A model generated the notes under the pieces. That model made no database searches, was not told where the DNA came from, and worked only from the letters and a program-made list of their open reading frames with translations. From NCBI GenBank assembly GCA_000442125.1, contig KE546966.1:458969-522968 (forward strand): a DNA stretch of 64,000 bases, given 5' to 3'. Each line of letters starts with the position of its first letter. Within the stretch, counting starts at the first letter, position 1. Positions 23,283-35,173 of the stretch are shown here, piece after piece. The translations under genes were made by a program, and so were the position numbers. This stretch comes from Opeltia flavorubescens. Its lineage: Eukaryota > Ascomycota > Lecanoromycetes > Teloschistales > Teloschistaceae.

Positions 23283-25131
23283 ATGTTTGGCAATTCCAGT
23301 ACCCCAACAAAGGAAGCACACAACTCCCCCAGCGCCGAGCATGCGCTGTCAAAGCCAAATGCCGGACCTGGTAGCATACCTGATGGCATTTCTCTCAAAC
23401 TTGACGACCCAAACGAGCCAAGTGGTGAGAAGCGAGGAAGCGTCAGTGGTAGTTCCTCAGGTCGCAAGTCTATGGATGATGGTAGCCCGACTACAGAGAA
23501 GAAGCGTAGGAGCAGCGGAGTCGCCAAGGCTAGCGCTCTTTTCTCCAGCGCCAAAAACTCTCTTCACCTGCATGGAACTACGAACTCTCCAAGCGCTGAT
23601 GGTCCTGCAGCACCTCAACCAACAGCGATACAGAAATTGGGGAAAACGGACCCTGCCCTCAGCGTCCCACAAGGATCTCTGAATAACAGCGCAGGTGAAT
23701 CGCGTCCAGGCCCGAGGTCTACCTTTCGTGTCGGCGTTACAGAAGACAAAAACAAGAAATGCCGGCGTACGATGGAGGATACGCATGCATACCTATATAA
23801 TTTTCTCAGTACTCCGGCTCCGGCCATCGGTTCTGACGGCGATTCGTTATCGAGTAGCAAAAGAAGTATAGGGTCCAAAGAGATTGATGATACGAATCAG
23901 GGCCCACCACAGTCATCGCATGTCGTCGAGACAGACAATGGCTACTTTGCCATCTTTGATGGACATGCCGGTACCTTTGCTGCAGATTGGTGTGGAAAGA
24001 AGCTCCATGTTCTGCTGGAGGAGATGATACGCAAGCATCCGAACACGCCTGTGCCGGAATTGCTTGACTCGACTTTCACTAGCGTCGATCAGCAGCTGGA
24101 GAGCCTCCCACTCAAAAATAGCGGCTGTACTGCGATATGCGCTGTTCTCCGATGGGAAGATAGGATACCAAATTCTCAGTCCGCAACGGGATCTACTGCG
24201 ATTGCACCTGCTGCGGCCGCTGCTGTCAAAGCTGTCAACGCCGAGAACTCGACGGGTGGCCCTGCACCGGGACATTCACAAAACTTGACGCCCGAAGCCA
24301 AAGCATTGATTTCAAATTCCACCAGTTCGACGGCCATTCCGAAACTTCAGGAGACGGCGACTCGTCAGCGCGTCCTGTATACTGCGAATGTCGGAGATGC
24401 ACGCATTGTGCTGTGTCGGAATGGCAAGGCCTTGCGCCTGTCTTATGACCACAAAGGCAGTGATGAGAACGAAGGGAAAAGAATATCTAATGCAGGTGGC
24501 CTAATCCTGAACAACCGGGTTAACGGCGTGCTGGCCGTAACCCGGGCATTGGGCGACTCTTACATGAAGGATCTAGTCACAGGCCATCCGTACACGACGG
24601 AAACCGTTATACAGCCGGATATCGACGAGTTCTTAATATTAGCCTGTGATGGAGTAAGTTTCTCTTAGTGGGCTGGCTGGATGTAGTTGACTGTACTGAC
24701 GAAACGCATAGCTCTGGGATGTATGTTCAGACCAGGAAGCAGTTGACCTTGTGAGACATACGCAGGATCCTCAATTGGCATCAAAGCAATTAGTCGATCA
24801 TGCTCTCGCCCGATTTTCGACGGATAACCTTTCTTGCATGTTGGTGCGATTTGATGGGAAAGCGTTGCAGCAGACGGTAGAGCGGAAAACGGAGCCGATC
24901 GGGGTGGAAGGGGATCCGCCAACGAAACAAGGTGGAATCAGCGAAGCAGATGCAATTGTCAAAGAGGCGAGGAAGAGTATGGGTGGCACCCCGGCGAAGC
25001 CCGAGGAGATCGAAGAAACCAAACGGCGGGTCAGCCAAGAGATCATCCGCGAGGAAGCAGAACACGAACCGGGACCAGAACTGGATCCCGAGGGAGTCAA
25101 ACACTTGGAAAGAGCAAAGCACGACAGATAA
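23283..25131 (+). CDS. PTC1: PP2C-family Ser/Thr phosphatase, Ptc1-like
   Basis: The CDS is 23283-24653 and 24712-25131, 596 aa. The start is the first in-frame ATG ([15 protein letters not shown]). The first ~145 residues are Ser/Pro-rich and probably disordered. The catalytic domain carries the PP2C motifs in order: [79 protein letters not shown], then after splicing [13 protein letters not shown] and [12 protein letters not shown]. The metal-coordinating Asp residues (RRTMED, FDGHAG, ACDG, STDN) are all present. Compared with yeast Ptc1 there is an Ala/Ser-rich insertion between SGCTA and the VGDAR strand, and an acidic/charged C-terminal tail (about residues 525-596). Ptc1 dephosphorylates MAP kinases of the HOG and cell-wall pathways and affects organelle inheritance. 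Confidence 0.92.
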
Positions 25132-25729
25132 GGACGAGATGACTTTTGTTCACGTTCATGGAATCAGAGGTTGAATTTTCATCCCAGGAGTTTGACGTGT
25201 CTTACACTCTCACGTGACTGATGATTTCTTCGACGGTGTCTGTGGCTTTAGCGGTGAGCCCAAATTGCAGTTGCAGAGGAATGCATGTACTGTCTCGGAG
25301 GGGAGAGATATAGGAGTTGGCTCTATGACACGACGGAACGACATTCGTTAGGTGAGGACCAACCCAAAGTGTATTTTCACATTAGAGATGCTTGATAGCC
25401 GCGGCATTGAAAAAGCTGCTTGTGTAAAGAAGCAATCAGATTTGAGACCAGATCTTATTTATCATGATGATTTCGTATACTTCGATACTCCGAACCTCGT
25501 AGATCGTGGTAATGAGGCAGAGCCAAAAAGAGTATATGACTGTCCCGGATTAGGAAGTCATCAATGAGGCTCTTTGGACTAGACTAATCTCGGAACTTTT
25601 AGGAACTAACTAGGTAATGAAACCCTGCACTTGCTTGGTCCAAGCTTATCGGAAAGCCTAAAGCTGAGGTCAGATTAGAAAAGAAAAAAACCTCTTCCAC
25701 CAAACTCCCTTTTCCCCGTGCCATTGAAG
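25132..25729. other. Intergenic, PTC1 to NDE
   Basis: 598 bases. An open frame of 71 codons (25352-25567) lies here but resembles nothing known. Presumably PTC1 3' end plus NDE promoter. Confidence 0.4.
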
Positions 25730-27541
25730 ATGGCAACGCGGGCCATGATGAAGACACCAATTCCATACCTTCCGCGACAAGCTGTACCTTCGTGTTCTCG
25801 GATTTCTCAACGTAGCCTAACAACGATCCATTGCCCTACCACCAAACGACCTTCATTCGCTGCAATCCATTCTTGTCTTCCTCGAGCACAGCTGCAGCAA
25901 TCTTTCAGAAGATCATATGCTGATACAGTATCACAAGTTACTAAGAGGCGAGGAAGAGGGTTTTTCAGATGGTCATGGAGATTGACCTACCTCTCTGCAA
26001 TTGGGGGCACCGCATACCTGGCATATGTTATTTACCTACTACGTACGCCGCAAGATCAGTTCAATCCTGACCCTTCCAAGAAGACACTTGTTATCCTTGG
26101 TATGTGAATTCTTCAATTGATTCTCATGTCAATGATTTGGCATTGACTGTACATAGGCACTGGCTGGGGATCCGTCTCTCTTCTAAAGAAACTCGACACC
26201 GAAAATTACAATGTCATCGTCATCTCACCCCGAAACTTTTTCCTGTTCACTCCACTGCTACCGTCATGCACTACTGGCACGATCGAGCATCGATCCATCA
26301 TGGAACCTGTACGGAACATTCTCCGCCATAAAAAAGCAACCGTCAAGTACTACGAAGCCGAGGCTACCAAGATTGACTACGAGCGGAAAGTCGTCCACAT
26401 CAACGACGAATCCGAAATCAAAGGAGATACCAGCTCAACTGAAGTCCCCTTTGACATGCTCGTAGTAGGCGTCGGCGCTGAAAACGCAACCTTTGGTATC
26501 CCGGGCGTGCGCGAAAATTCGTGTTTCTTGAAAGAAGTCGGCGACGCGCAGCAGATACGTAAGCGCATCATGGACTGCGTCGAAACCGCTAGTTTCAAGG
26601 ACCAATCTGAGGAAGAGAGAAAACGCCTTCTGCATATGGTCGTCGTTGGTGGTGGTCCTACCGGTGTCGAATTTGCCGGAGAGCTTCAGGATTTCTTCGA
26701 ACAGGATCTCAAGAAATGGGTTCCCGAGATCACTGATGATTTCCACGTCACCCTCGTTGAAGCTCTTCCTAACGTCCTTCCCATGTTCTCCAAGCAATTG
26801 ATCAACTACACCGAATCCACCTTCAAGGAAGAATCCATCTCAATCCGCACAAAAACCATGGTCAAGAAAGTCACAGATAAGTATATCGAAGCCGAGTCAA
26901 CAAAGGCAGATGGCTCGAAACAATTGGAAAGATTACCCTACGGCCTTCTCGTCTGGGCAACCGGTAACGCTCTCCGCCCCGTTGTCAAGGACCTGATGTC
27001 CCAGATCCCAGCCCAAAAGGATTCCCGCCGAGGCCTCAGCGTAAACGAATACCTCGTCGTTAACGGCGCCGAAAACATCTGGGCTGTCGGCGACTGCGCC
27101 ATAGCAAACTACGCCCCCACCGCTCAGGTCGCTTCTCAAGAAGGCGCTTTCCTGGCCCGCCTCTTCAACTCCCTCGCCAAAACCGAAACCATCAACCGTG
27201 AACTCGCCTCCTTGTCCGTCGAACAGTCCCAAGCTCCTAACCCGGCCGCTCGCTCGGAGATCTTCGAGAACATCAAAGATCTGCAGAAGCAGCTCAGACG
27301 GATCAAGCAGATCGGGCCATTTGAGTACAGTCATCAGGGTAGCTTGGCGTATATTGGCAGCGAGAGGGCGGTGGCGGATATCAGTTGGTTGAGCGGGAAT
27401 TTCGCGAGTGGAGGGACGTTGACGTACTTTTTCTGGAAGTCGGCGTATTTGAGTATGTGCTTTTCGACGAGGAATCGTGTGCTTGTTTGTGTGGATTGGA
27501 TGAAGGCGAAGTTGTTTGGGAGGGATGTTAGTAGGGAGTGA
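25730..27541 (+). CDS. NDE1: Alternative type II NADH:ubiquinone oxidoreductase, mitochondrial (Nde/Ndi)
   Basis: The CDS is 25730-26099 and 26157-27541, 584 aa. The start is the ATG at 25730 (MATRAMMKTPIPYLPRQAV), giving an Arg/Ser-rich presequence up to RRSYADTV. A hydrophobic segment at about residues 87-106 (YLSAIGGTAYLAYVIYLL) precedes the FAD-binding Rossmann motif VILGTGWGSVSLL, which the intron interrupts at its first Gly. The NAD(P)H motif VVVGGGPTGVEFAGEL is near residue 285, and the family end KSAYLSMCFSTRNRVLV plus GRDVSRE is present. There is no EF-hand insertion between the two halves, unlike calcium-binding Neurospora-type external enzymes. The enzyme passes electrons from NADH to ubiquinone without pumping protons. 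The membrane segment after the presequence argues for the external (Nde) form, but the side of the membrane is inferred. Confidence 0.93.
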
Positions 27542-28032
27542 GGGATTTCGTGGATTTGTTTGCGGGTAGTTCAAGGGGAACGCACTGGGGAGGGTGGATA
27601 GATGTTAATTAGAAAAGGGACGCTGGGTTGGTATCGATTGTTCGTGTCACTGTTTGTTTTCCAGCGACGAAATATAGACGGGAGGAACAAGGCGTGGATG
27701 CTTTTCGTGAGCGGGTTTTTCTCGTTTCGTACATATGTAACTACATTCCACTTCATCCTGCGGCGTAGGAGATATCCTACTAGGGCTTTACTTCGATAGA
27801 CCCTTTCTCTCATTGCTTACTCCTAGAGGATAATGACGATTTTACGTTTCGTCATCTTTTATGTTCATCATTCCATTATCATCCAATTCCTTTCCTTTCC
27901 TTCCTGTAGAGGTACGTATACCCAATATGTCGAACACGCATCCCTCTCCTCTTACCACAATATCCAACCTGGCTGACCTTCTCCCTTTCAAACCAAATCC
28001 CCCCTCTCCCATTCAAACCAAAACACCACCGT
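27542..28032. other. Convergent intergenic region, NDE and DPB11 3' ends
   Basis: There are 491 bases between two stop codons. A pyrimidine-rich plus-strand run begins around 27880 and continues into DPB11, where it is the complement of the Lys/Arg/Glu-rich C-terminus. No gene seen. Confidence 0.4.
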
Positions 28033-30811
28033 TCACCTCCCCAACCCCACAGCCTGTCTCGTCCTCCTCCCCCTCCCCGTCAAATCCTTCACCCTCCCAA
28101 TCTCCCTACCCTTCTTCCTCCCACCCTCCCCATCCTCCTTCCTCTCAAAACTGCCCAATTTCCTCTCCACCTTCTCCCTCCAAGCCAGCGCATCCGGGTC
28201 CTGATATCCCAACTGCGTCATCTGAAGCTGCTGTTCCTGATTTTTGAGATGTGCTGCTGCTGCTTCTAGTTCTTCGGGGGAGGTGTCGAATAGAATGCTG
28301 TCTGTTGTCGTTGATGGGATGGATGGTTTGCAGGTGGGATGTATGGGATTATTATTGCTATTGTTGATAGATACCATAGACGTTGAGCGTGTCGAATCCA
28401 CAGGCGTGCCTACGCCATCCGTATTGATGGTGTCGACGCTGCTTGCTCGACTCAGGTTGCTCGCGTTGGATGGTGCGCGGCCGAAAAGCTGCCTTTTGCG
28501 TCGGACGGGAGGGCGAGCTTGTTGCTGAAGCGAGGTTGGGTGGTCGGGTTTCGAAGAACGAGCGTTCTGGTGCTGAGCTAGGAGGGCACTTATGGCGGAG
28601 GAGAGGGCCGGGCCTTGAGATGGAGGTTTTCTTGGAGATACTGAGGAGGGAGGGGGTTTGAAGGGGGATATTGAGGGTTTAGGCGGAGACGAATTTGGTG
28701 AGATCTCGCGGAGAGCGTTGGAGTTGGAAAGAGTCGGTGGCGGTAGTGCCATGGAGTTGTCTGGAATCGGCGGACATTTGTTCTTGCTGCTGTTCTTCTT
28801 TGCTGGATCTTCAGGAACGGTCCTTTCTATGTCTGGAGCATTACGACCACGATGTTCGATACTACGCGGAAGGTGACTGGACGATCCACTAGTCGGATCA
28901 GAGCTTTTCTCCTTACTTGCAGCGGGCTCTTTTTTGATTTTGCTACCAACCGGATCACTAGACTTCTTCTTGGCTTCATCTGATCCTGGATGAGACTCTG
29001 CTGACCACGGCTGTACCAAATACGATTGAAAGTCTTTCAGCTCCCCGAGCCGGATACAATCCCAGAGCCAGTCCGCAGTGACAGCTCGGATACTCCAGTG
29101 TTGAGCATGACGCAGTTTCTCATGACCAGGTACGACCTTATTGCAGACAAGCACCGAGGCTTTTGGTGAGAAGTCTTCATCGTACGTTGCGCCCATGAGT
29201 TTGACTGCCTTGGACATATGGAGGAGATCGACGTCTTCGAATCCCGTTGAACAAATTACAAGATGATCGAAACCTGGAATTGGAAATCGCTGGAATGGCC
29301 TGTTGGTGATGTTTACCTCTGGACATAGATACTGTTTTCGGTGCAGACAACGTTCTACCCACATATCTGTGACTACGACTGGCTGGTGTATTGATTCTTC
29401 TATTGAGGGTAGTTGGCCGTTGGGAGTATCATGTGGCACAAGAAGTAGTTCGTTTTCGGGAGGAGACATAGTAGCTGGAGTGAAGGACGATTGGTTAGGT
29501 AAAATCTCAGCGCCGTGTGATAGCAAGTGTTTGTGCAAGATGGATGTCTATTTCAGTTAGATTAGCTAGCTCACGTCTTGAGTGAGAAATATGTACCTTT
29601 TTTTCGTTGAAACCATGCAAACACAATCTTTTACCGGTGAAGATGCCCCTCTTTTGCAAAGAATCCGCAAGCGGTCCAGGAAGAGATGGTACAACAGGAT
29701 TGAAAGTGGTAGCAGAAGATTCGGGGTTAAGATTCGAACTCTCCGTGGTTGTCGCTGCGGAGTTGACGGTAACAGATGATCTGTCTGTAGTCTTCGAGCT
29801 ATGATTGTCCATTTGCTCCGACCACTGGTCTTGTTCGAGCTTCGCAGCTTTCGAATCCCCGCTCACAATATCAGTCCAGAGGCCAACGTTCTGGCTGTTA
29901 AGTTTAGCACTTGCGATTCTCCGAAGCTTTCTGGGCATATTGAGCGCAGCAGCCCCGTCAAGGGGCCGCTTACCCAGCGATGATGTAGAGACAACCCGTC
30001 TGATCCATGCATTACGACCGCGTTCGGTGGGTGGTAAGGATAGGTTGTAGAGACTTTCATCTAGTATCATCCCCCTCTCCAAGCTTTGCGAGAGCCATTC
30101 GACGCCGACGACCTTGACGTTCCATTCAATCGCATACCTGTACTTGGTACCCGATGGTTCCTTAGCGATAAGATGGGTTACGTCCTTGGTAAGATTAGGT
30201 CGGTACACGCCCCCATGGTTGTTTACATCATCTTCGATGTTCTTGCGATAAGCCGCTGATCTCCGTTAGTGCGCACAACTGAATTGGAAGGACGGTCAAG
30301 AAGCGTACGGTCTTCGAAACCTGTCAAGCATATGCGGAGATTATGTAGTGTTGGGAGCCGGTATTGAGACTCGAGGGCCAGGAAATCGGGTTCGACGTCA
30401 TCGACCCACAACTGGCGCAAGGCTTCAACCCAGGTGGGCAGTAAGCACTTCACATCTGGGCGCTCTTTGGCAACGAATTTGTACTTGGGGGTGTCGGTGT
30501 CCCCAACGATCAAATGGGTCACATCTGAGGTCAAGTCGTACTTGTGGACTGCGCCCATCTGCGATGCCATAGAAGCAAGTTCGGACTATGACATGAATGT
30601 CAAGGATCAGTCATATTTTCCTGATGGGCTGCAAAGCTTTCTATTCCAACATTGACGGATCCCACATACGCGCTTCTCCGGGGAAATAGAAGTACAGCAG
30701 AGTACAACGCCTTCGAGGGGCGCCTGGCCTGTATCTATGATTGGCGATTAGTAATTGCCTCTTGTATTCGCAAAGCTTGAGTGCCATACTGGGTTTCATA
30801 TCTACATCCAT
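28033..30811 (-). CDS. DPB11: BRCT-repeat replication/checkpoint scaffold Dpb11/Rad4/TopBP1-like
   Basis: The CDS on the complement is 30811-30790, 30728-30670, 30585-30309, 30255-29597 and 29547-28033, 843 aa. The 22-nt first exon and the 59-nt second exon join to read MDVDMKPSQAPLEGVVLCCT, the usual start of the first BRCT. Four BRCT repeats are visible: about 9-95 (KYDLTSDVTHLIVGDTDTPK), 105-200 (NLTKDVTHLIAKEPSGTKYR, GVEWLSQSLERG), 325-410 (KRLCLHGFNEKK, VTDMWVERCL) and 412-495 (LVICSTGFEDVDLL, VTADWLWDCI). The tail (500-843) is Ser/Pro-rich with several SP and TP sites and a basic end. Dpb11 binds CDK-phosphorylated Sld2/Sld3 through its BRCT pairs to load CMG components and also activates Mec1/ATR. 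The third intron (30308-30256) is inferred from phase and a ctaac branch; the exact residues at that join are the least certain. Confidence 0.9.
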
Positions 30812-32225
30812 GCTGTTAGTTGGACAGACAGTCAGTCTTGGAATCTTGAGATTCACAGACGTCAAGATACCTAAGTCGCGTGTAGATTAGATCGCCGTGA
30901 CATGTGATCAAAAGCTTGGCATCACGGTTGATCGATTATCGATTAGCCAATCAGGACAATGGCGAATCGCTTTTTGTCCGTAAATTCAATACCACACGTT
31001 CATTCTTTGCTTTCCCTCCCATACAATCATGACAAAATGGCATTGTCTTCTGACTGATATTGTCCATCGGTAATCTAAGTACCGCTTCACCGACGATTGA
31101 CCCGCAGATCCTTGAGATCAGACCAATCTGCTTTAGGCGGAGTGATATCTTACGGGAGATCTTCACGCACTTGATCCGGGTTTTCCAAGTGTGAAGATGC
31201 TTGGACCGCGCGGCCGGTCTAGGACGATGAGCTGGGGTGTCGCTGTAAGTTCAGATCACGCTTTGCAATCATCGTTAGGCGGGCAAGGCGGAACAGCAGG
31301 AGCATGTATCCTGATGATTCCGAGGGAAAGAAAGCGGTTGCACAAATCACTCACGACGTAATACAAGTACACAGTACGTACATCGGATGCTCGGTCCGTG
31401 ATCTTTCGATGCCGGTTCATTCGGAATTGTCGTACCCCGTGAACGATCCGATATCGATATTCCTCATGGATCCATCAAATTTTAGATATGATAGTATATG
31501 GCCCGATGCAGTGTAGAGGCTCACACATTTCGTCCCAAGGTCCTCCATTGCATCCGGGGTCGCCGTAATAGGACTGGAAGTAAATCACCTGAGCTCCCAA
31601 TTCGATCTAAGGCAACGCCAACGCTGGGCCTGTGGGCCTGGTGTGATGATTCTTGGCGCTGCAACGTCCCACCGAGAGGACTTGCTCAGCCAACTTCCAC
31701 ATCATCGCTTTCGCACCCAGTGCATGACACTACTCTCGTCCTGTTCCTATCAAAATCGGCTGTATCCTGCCGGCCTGAGGCGTTTCTTCACCGGATGCTT
31801 TTCAATATCCTTTCCAGCTTGCTCTTCCTCTCACTGCTCCGAAGTGGCCTGTCAGCTTCTTCCTAACTTGAAGCTCTTATATATCTCCGACTTAATCAGT
31901 CTTATGCTATCGTCATTGCTCGGCAGGTTTTTGCTTCGTCCGTGAATTTCAATAAGCTCTGGAATTCTGCTCTCAGGAATTGATTGTCTGGCTTCACCGC
32001 CCTTGCTTGCTCGCGGGACGTCGCCTGACCACGACATCGACGTGACGTGAATCGCTGTAAGTACCCAGTACAAAGTCTCCTTGTTGTCGGCAATGTATCT
32101 ACTCCCAACTTGCTCAGCTTGGCTGGATTTCCCAGCTTCTTGTACCACCAAGACTTATAGTCAGTCCTCGGTGGATTGTTGCACGGGCTTGGTTGTGATT
32201 GAGATTAGCATTGTATCATCGTATT
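30812..32225. promoter_or_regulatory. Divergent intergenic region, DPB11 and arrestin genes
   Basis: There are 1.4 kb between two divergent start codons. The right part (31500-32200) is pyrimidine-rich on the plus strand and probably arrestin leader. Some short open frames occur; none is convincing. Confidence 0.4.
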
Positions 32226-34738
32226 ATGATGGCTGCTTGCTCACTATTCACTACGGTGCCTGCAGGGTACGAAGAAATCAAGTCACGCCGTGGCCGATTG
32301 TACTACGCTCCTTTCGCTTCCTCCGTTGTACCCGCCGTCACTCCAGGTTTACTCCGTGCTCGTATCCCACGGCCTCATATATTACGCATCGTAGCGGTAT
32401 CGCCGGAGTATCGATTAGATCTCACCCAGGCACAAAGCCATTGGAACCCTTTCAAATTCACAAAGCTGGCATATTCAAGGGAAAGTGCAAAGCGTTTGCT
32501 TCGCTTCGTCACTTCCTCCACTCCGCCAGCACCTAATCCTCCTGATTCATCTTCCATTCAACCCGGCAGGTCTAGAGCTTCGAGCGCTCTCACCAGCACT
32601 TCACACGATCAATTGAACGAGATGGCTACTACAGACGGTCGGTCGCGAGGTTATAGCGTCGGCGGACCCGTGAGCGGTATGGTCCACAGACCTTCGCTGA
32701 GCGAATCCGTGAGGACTGCCTCGAACACATCAGCGAATTCTACTGGAAATAGCGGGAACACATCTTTTTGTTCAGCAAATCTAGGCGAGGCAAAACCTCT
32801 GGCTTCAGCTAACGGTGTCTCAATATCTATCACTCTCGCTGAACCTGTCATCTTCCTTCAAGGCTTCGATCAGTCAGAACTTGGGAACCGCACGACATCA
32901 ATGCTGCGCGGTAGTCTACATTTGAAGGTGGCTAAGACTGCGAAGATCAAAACCATTTCGCTCAACTTTAGAGGGCGAGCGGAAACTGAGTGGCCAGAGG
33001 GGATACCACCAAGGAAAACGGAATTCAAGGATAAGGAAAGCATCATGAATCACACCTGGCCATTCTTCAATGCGCAGTTTCAGACTGCCGAATACGGGTC
33101 TGGAGCAGATGTGGTACGGCCGTTGAAAGGACCAATAACCTCGACAAAAGAGCTGGGGGTATCGACCAATCCCGCGGTCGACCACTTGCGACGAGGTCCT
33201 GCTACAGGCAACGCCAGCCTGAGCCCTAAAGAAGCAAAGCGGCTGTCGTTGCAGGTCACTCAGTCTCGTAGTTTTGGTAAAGGTGATTCAGGGTCTGGAT
33301 CAGTTGCCCAGAAGGGCTATCGAACTTTCACTCCAGGAGACTACATCTACAATTTTGAGCTACCCATTGATTCGCGATTGCCCGAGACTATCGACGTTGA
33401 GCTCGGCAGGGTTCGATATGAGCTGGAGGCTACCATTGAGCGGGCCGGTGCTTTCAGGGCTAACCTGATCGGCGCAAAGGAAGTATCGCTCATCCGCGCA
33501 CCGTCCGAGGGTTCACTGGAACAAGTGGAGCCCATTGCAATATCACGAAATTGGGAGGATCAACTTCACTACGATATCGTCATCTCTGGCAAATCATTTC
33601 CGTTAGGAGCGCAGGTGCCAATCGCGTTCAAGCTGACTCCACTTGCAAAGATACAATGTCACCGGATCAAAGTTTTCCTAACCGAAAATATCCAGTACTA
33701 CACATCCAACAAGCGAGTACATCGCTTGGAGCCTACGCGAAAGATTCAGCTGTTTGAAAAGCGGGCAGACGCGCCGAGCTCAAGTGCATATCCGGGGAGC
33801 AGTGTACGGATCACAGCTGGTGGTGGCATAGCTTATGATGGAAGGGCAGCCGCCGCACGAGGTATTGAAGATGTTCCTCGAGACCTTACGAATCTTTTGG
33901 GCAATCTTGAGGGAGGACATAACGTCGGGCCTACGGAAATGGAATTCAGCGTTCAGCTACCCAGTTGCCAGGAAATGACCGAGCGAGACAGATCCCAATC
34001 CGTTCACTTCGATACAACCTACCACAACATACAGGTGAACCATTGGATCAAGGTATGTCTCCAAAGATCTAACCTTTACTCATCCAGAGCATTGACCAGA
34101 TGTCGTAGATTGTGATGAGGCTTTCAAAATCCGACCAGGTTGATCCTACGAAGCGTCGGCACTTCGAAATCTCCATAGACTCACCCCTGCATATTCTTTC
34201 TTGCCGTGCGACGCAAGCAAACATCGCTTTACCAGCATATACCTCTCCTGAGTCTGTCACGCTCTTGACCGAGCATGCCGAGTGTGGTTGTCCAGGTGCT
34301 CAGAGGCGTCGCAATTCACCATCTTCCTTACTACCTCAATTACAGACGACGAATGGGTCCTCGACAAGTATAGACCGCGAAGAGCCATTCAGCGCTGGCT
34401 TGACGAGGCCTCCGGCAGCCCATTTACACGATCCGAATTCTGGGGTTATCAGGCCCATACATTTGCTACGTAGTCCTTCTTTCAATCCTCCAGCATTCGA
34501 AGACACAGAACCACCACCACCCATGATGACGCCGCCACCGCAATATGACAGTATCGTGAATGGAGACCCACGAAGCGGACTGGCTGATTACTTCAGCCGC
34601 CTAGCAGATGAAGTTGGTGACGAAGAGGTTAACAGTATCAGCCGGTCGAGAATGGAAGTACCCCTAACCCCAGGCGGCAGGATCAATCGAAGTATGGACG
34701 AAAGAAGAACATGGGTACCTTTGGGTCATACACAATGA
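32226..34738 (+). CDS. Alpha-arrestin trafficking adaptor (Aly/ART family)
   Basis: The CDS is 32226-34052 and 34109-34738, 818 aa from the first in-frame ATG. The N-terminal ~110 residues are uncertain, because an unseen upstream intron could replace them; the sequence RLLRFVTSSTPPAPNPPDSS onward is secure. The arrestin N domain has ISITLAEPVIFLQGFDQSEL and LRGSLHLKVAKTAKIKTISL, then WPEGIPPRKTEF and NHTWPFFNAQF, which match Aly1/Aly2-type proteins. The C domain has YDIVISGKSFPLGAQVPIAF and VNHWIKIVMRLSKSD, joined across the intron. The tail contains TPPPQYDSIV, a PPxY motif (about residue 757) for WW domains of the Rsp5/Nedd4 ligase. Such adaptors direct nutrient transporters to ubiquitination and endocytosis or recycling. 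Which transporters are served is unknown. Confidence 0.9.
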
Positions 34739-35173
34739 CGAGTTTTCATGTCATGATGATACCACGAGACATTCTGCCAAATGTATGCGTATCTTGCAAG
34801 CGATGGAGTACGAGAGGACATTTTTTGGCATATGGCTTGATTGTCGTGGTGGTCTGCATGTGTATATAGAGTGCATTGGATGCGCGGAGTATACGGAGAG
34901 GACTCGGCAATTTATAAGTCATGGTCGTTCTCAAACTATTAAGAAATATTACCGCACGATAACCTCATAGAATATATCAACTCACCTTAAGCCTACAAAG
35001 TCATCTACTATCAATTGTGATAACTTGTTTATCCGTCCACTTATTGACAGTAATTGAATAGCCCTAAGAGGATCCGATCTTCCCTACCTCGTCTCCAAAA
35101 CGTGGTCATGGACACAGAACAATAGCACGTCTGAAAGCAGCCATTGCTGGGTCACCCTCCAGCCTCTCTGACG
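34739..35173. other. Intergenic, arrestin gene to HEM3
   Basis: 435 bases: arrestin 3' end and HEM3 promoter. No further feature recognised. Confidence 0.4.

Noticed and set aside
27861-28247. A Pro/Ser-rich plus-strand frame with many PSP repeats
   Set aside because: It overlaps the Lys/Glu/Arg-rich C-terminus of DPB11 on the other strand and is just its complement.
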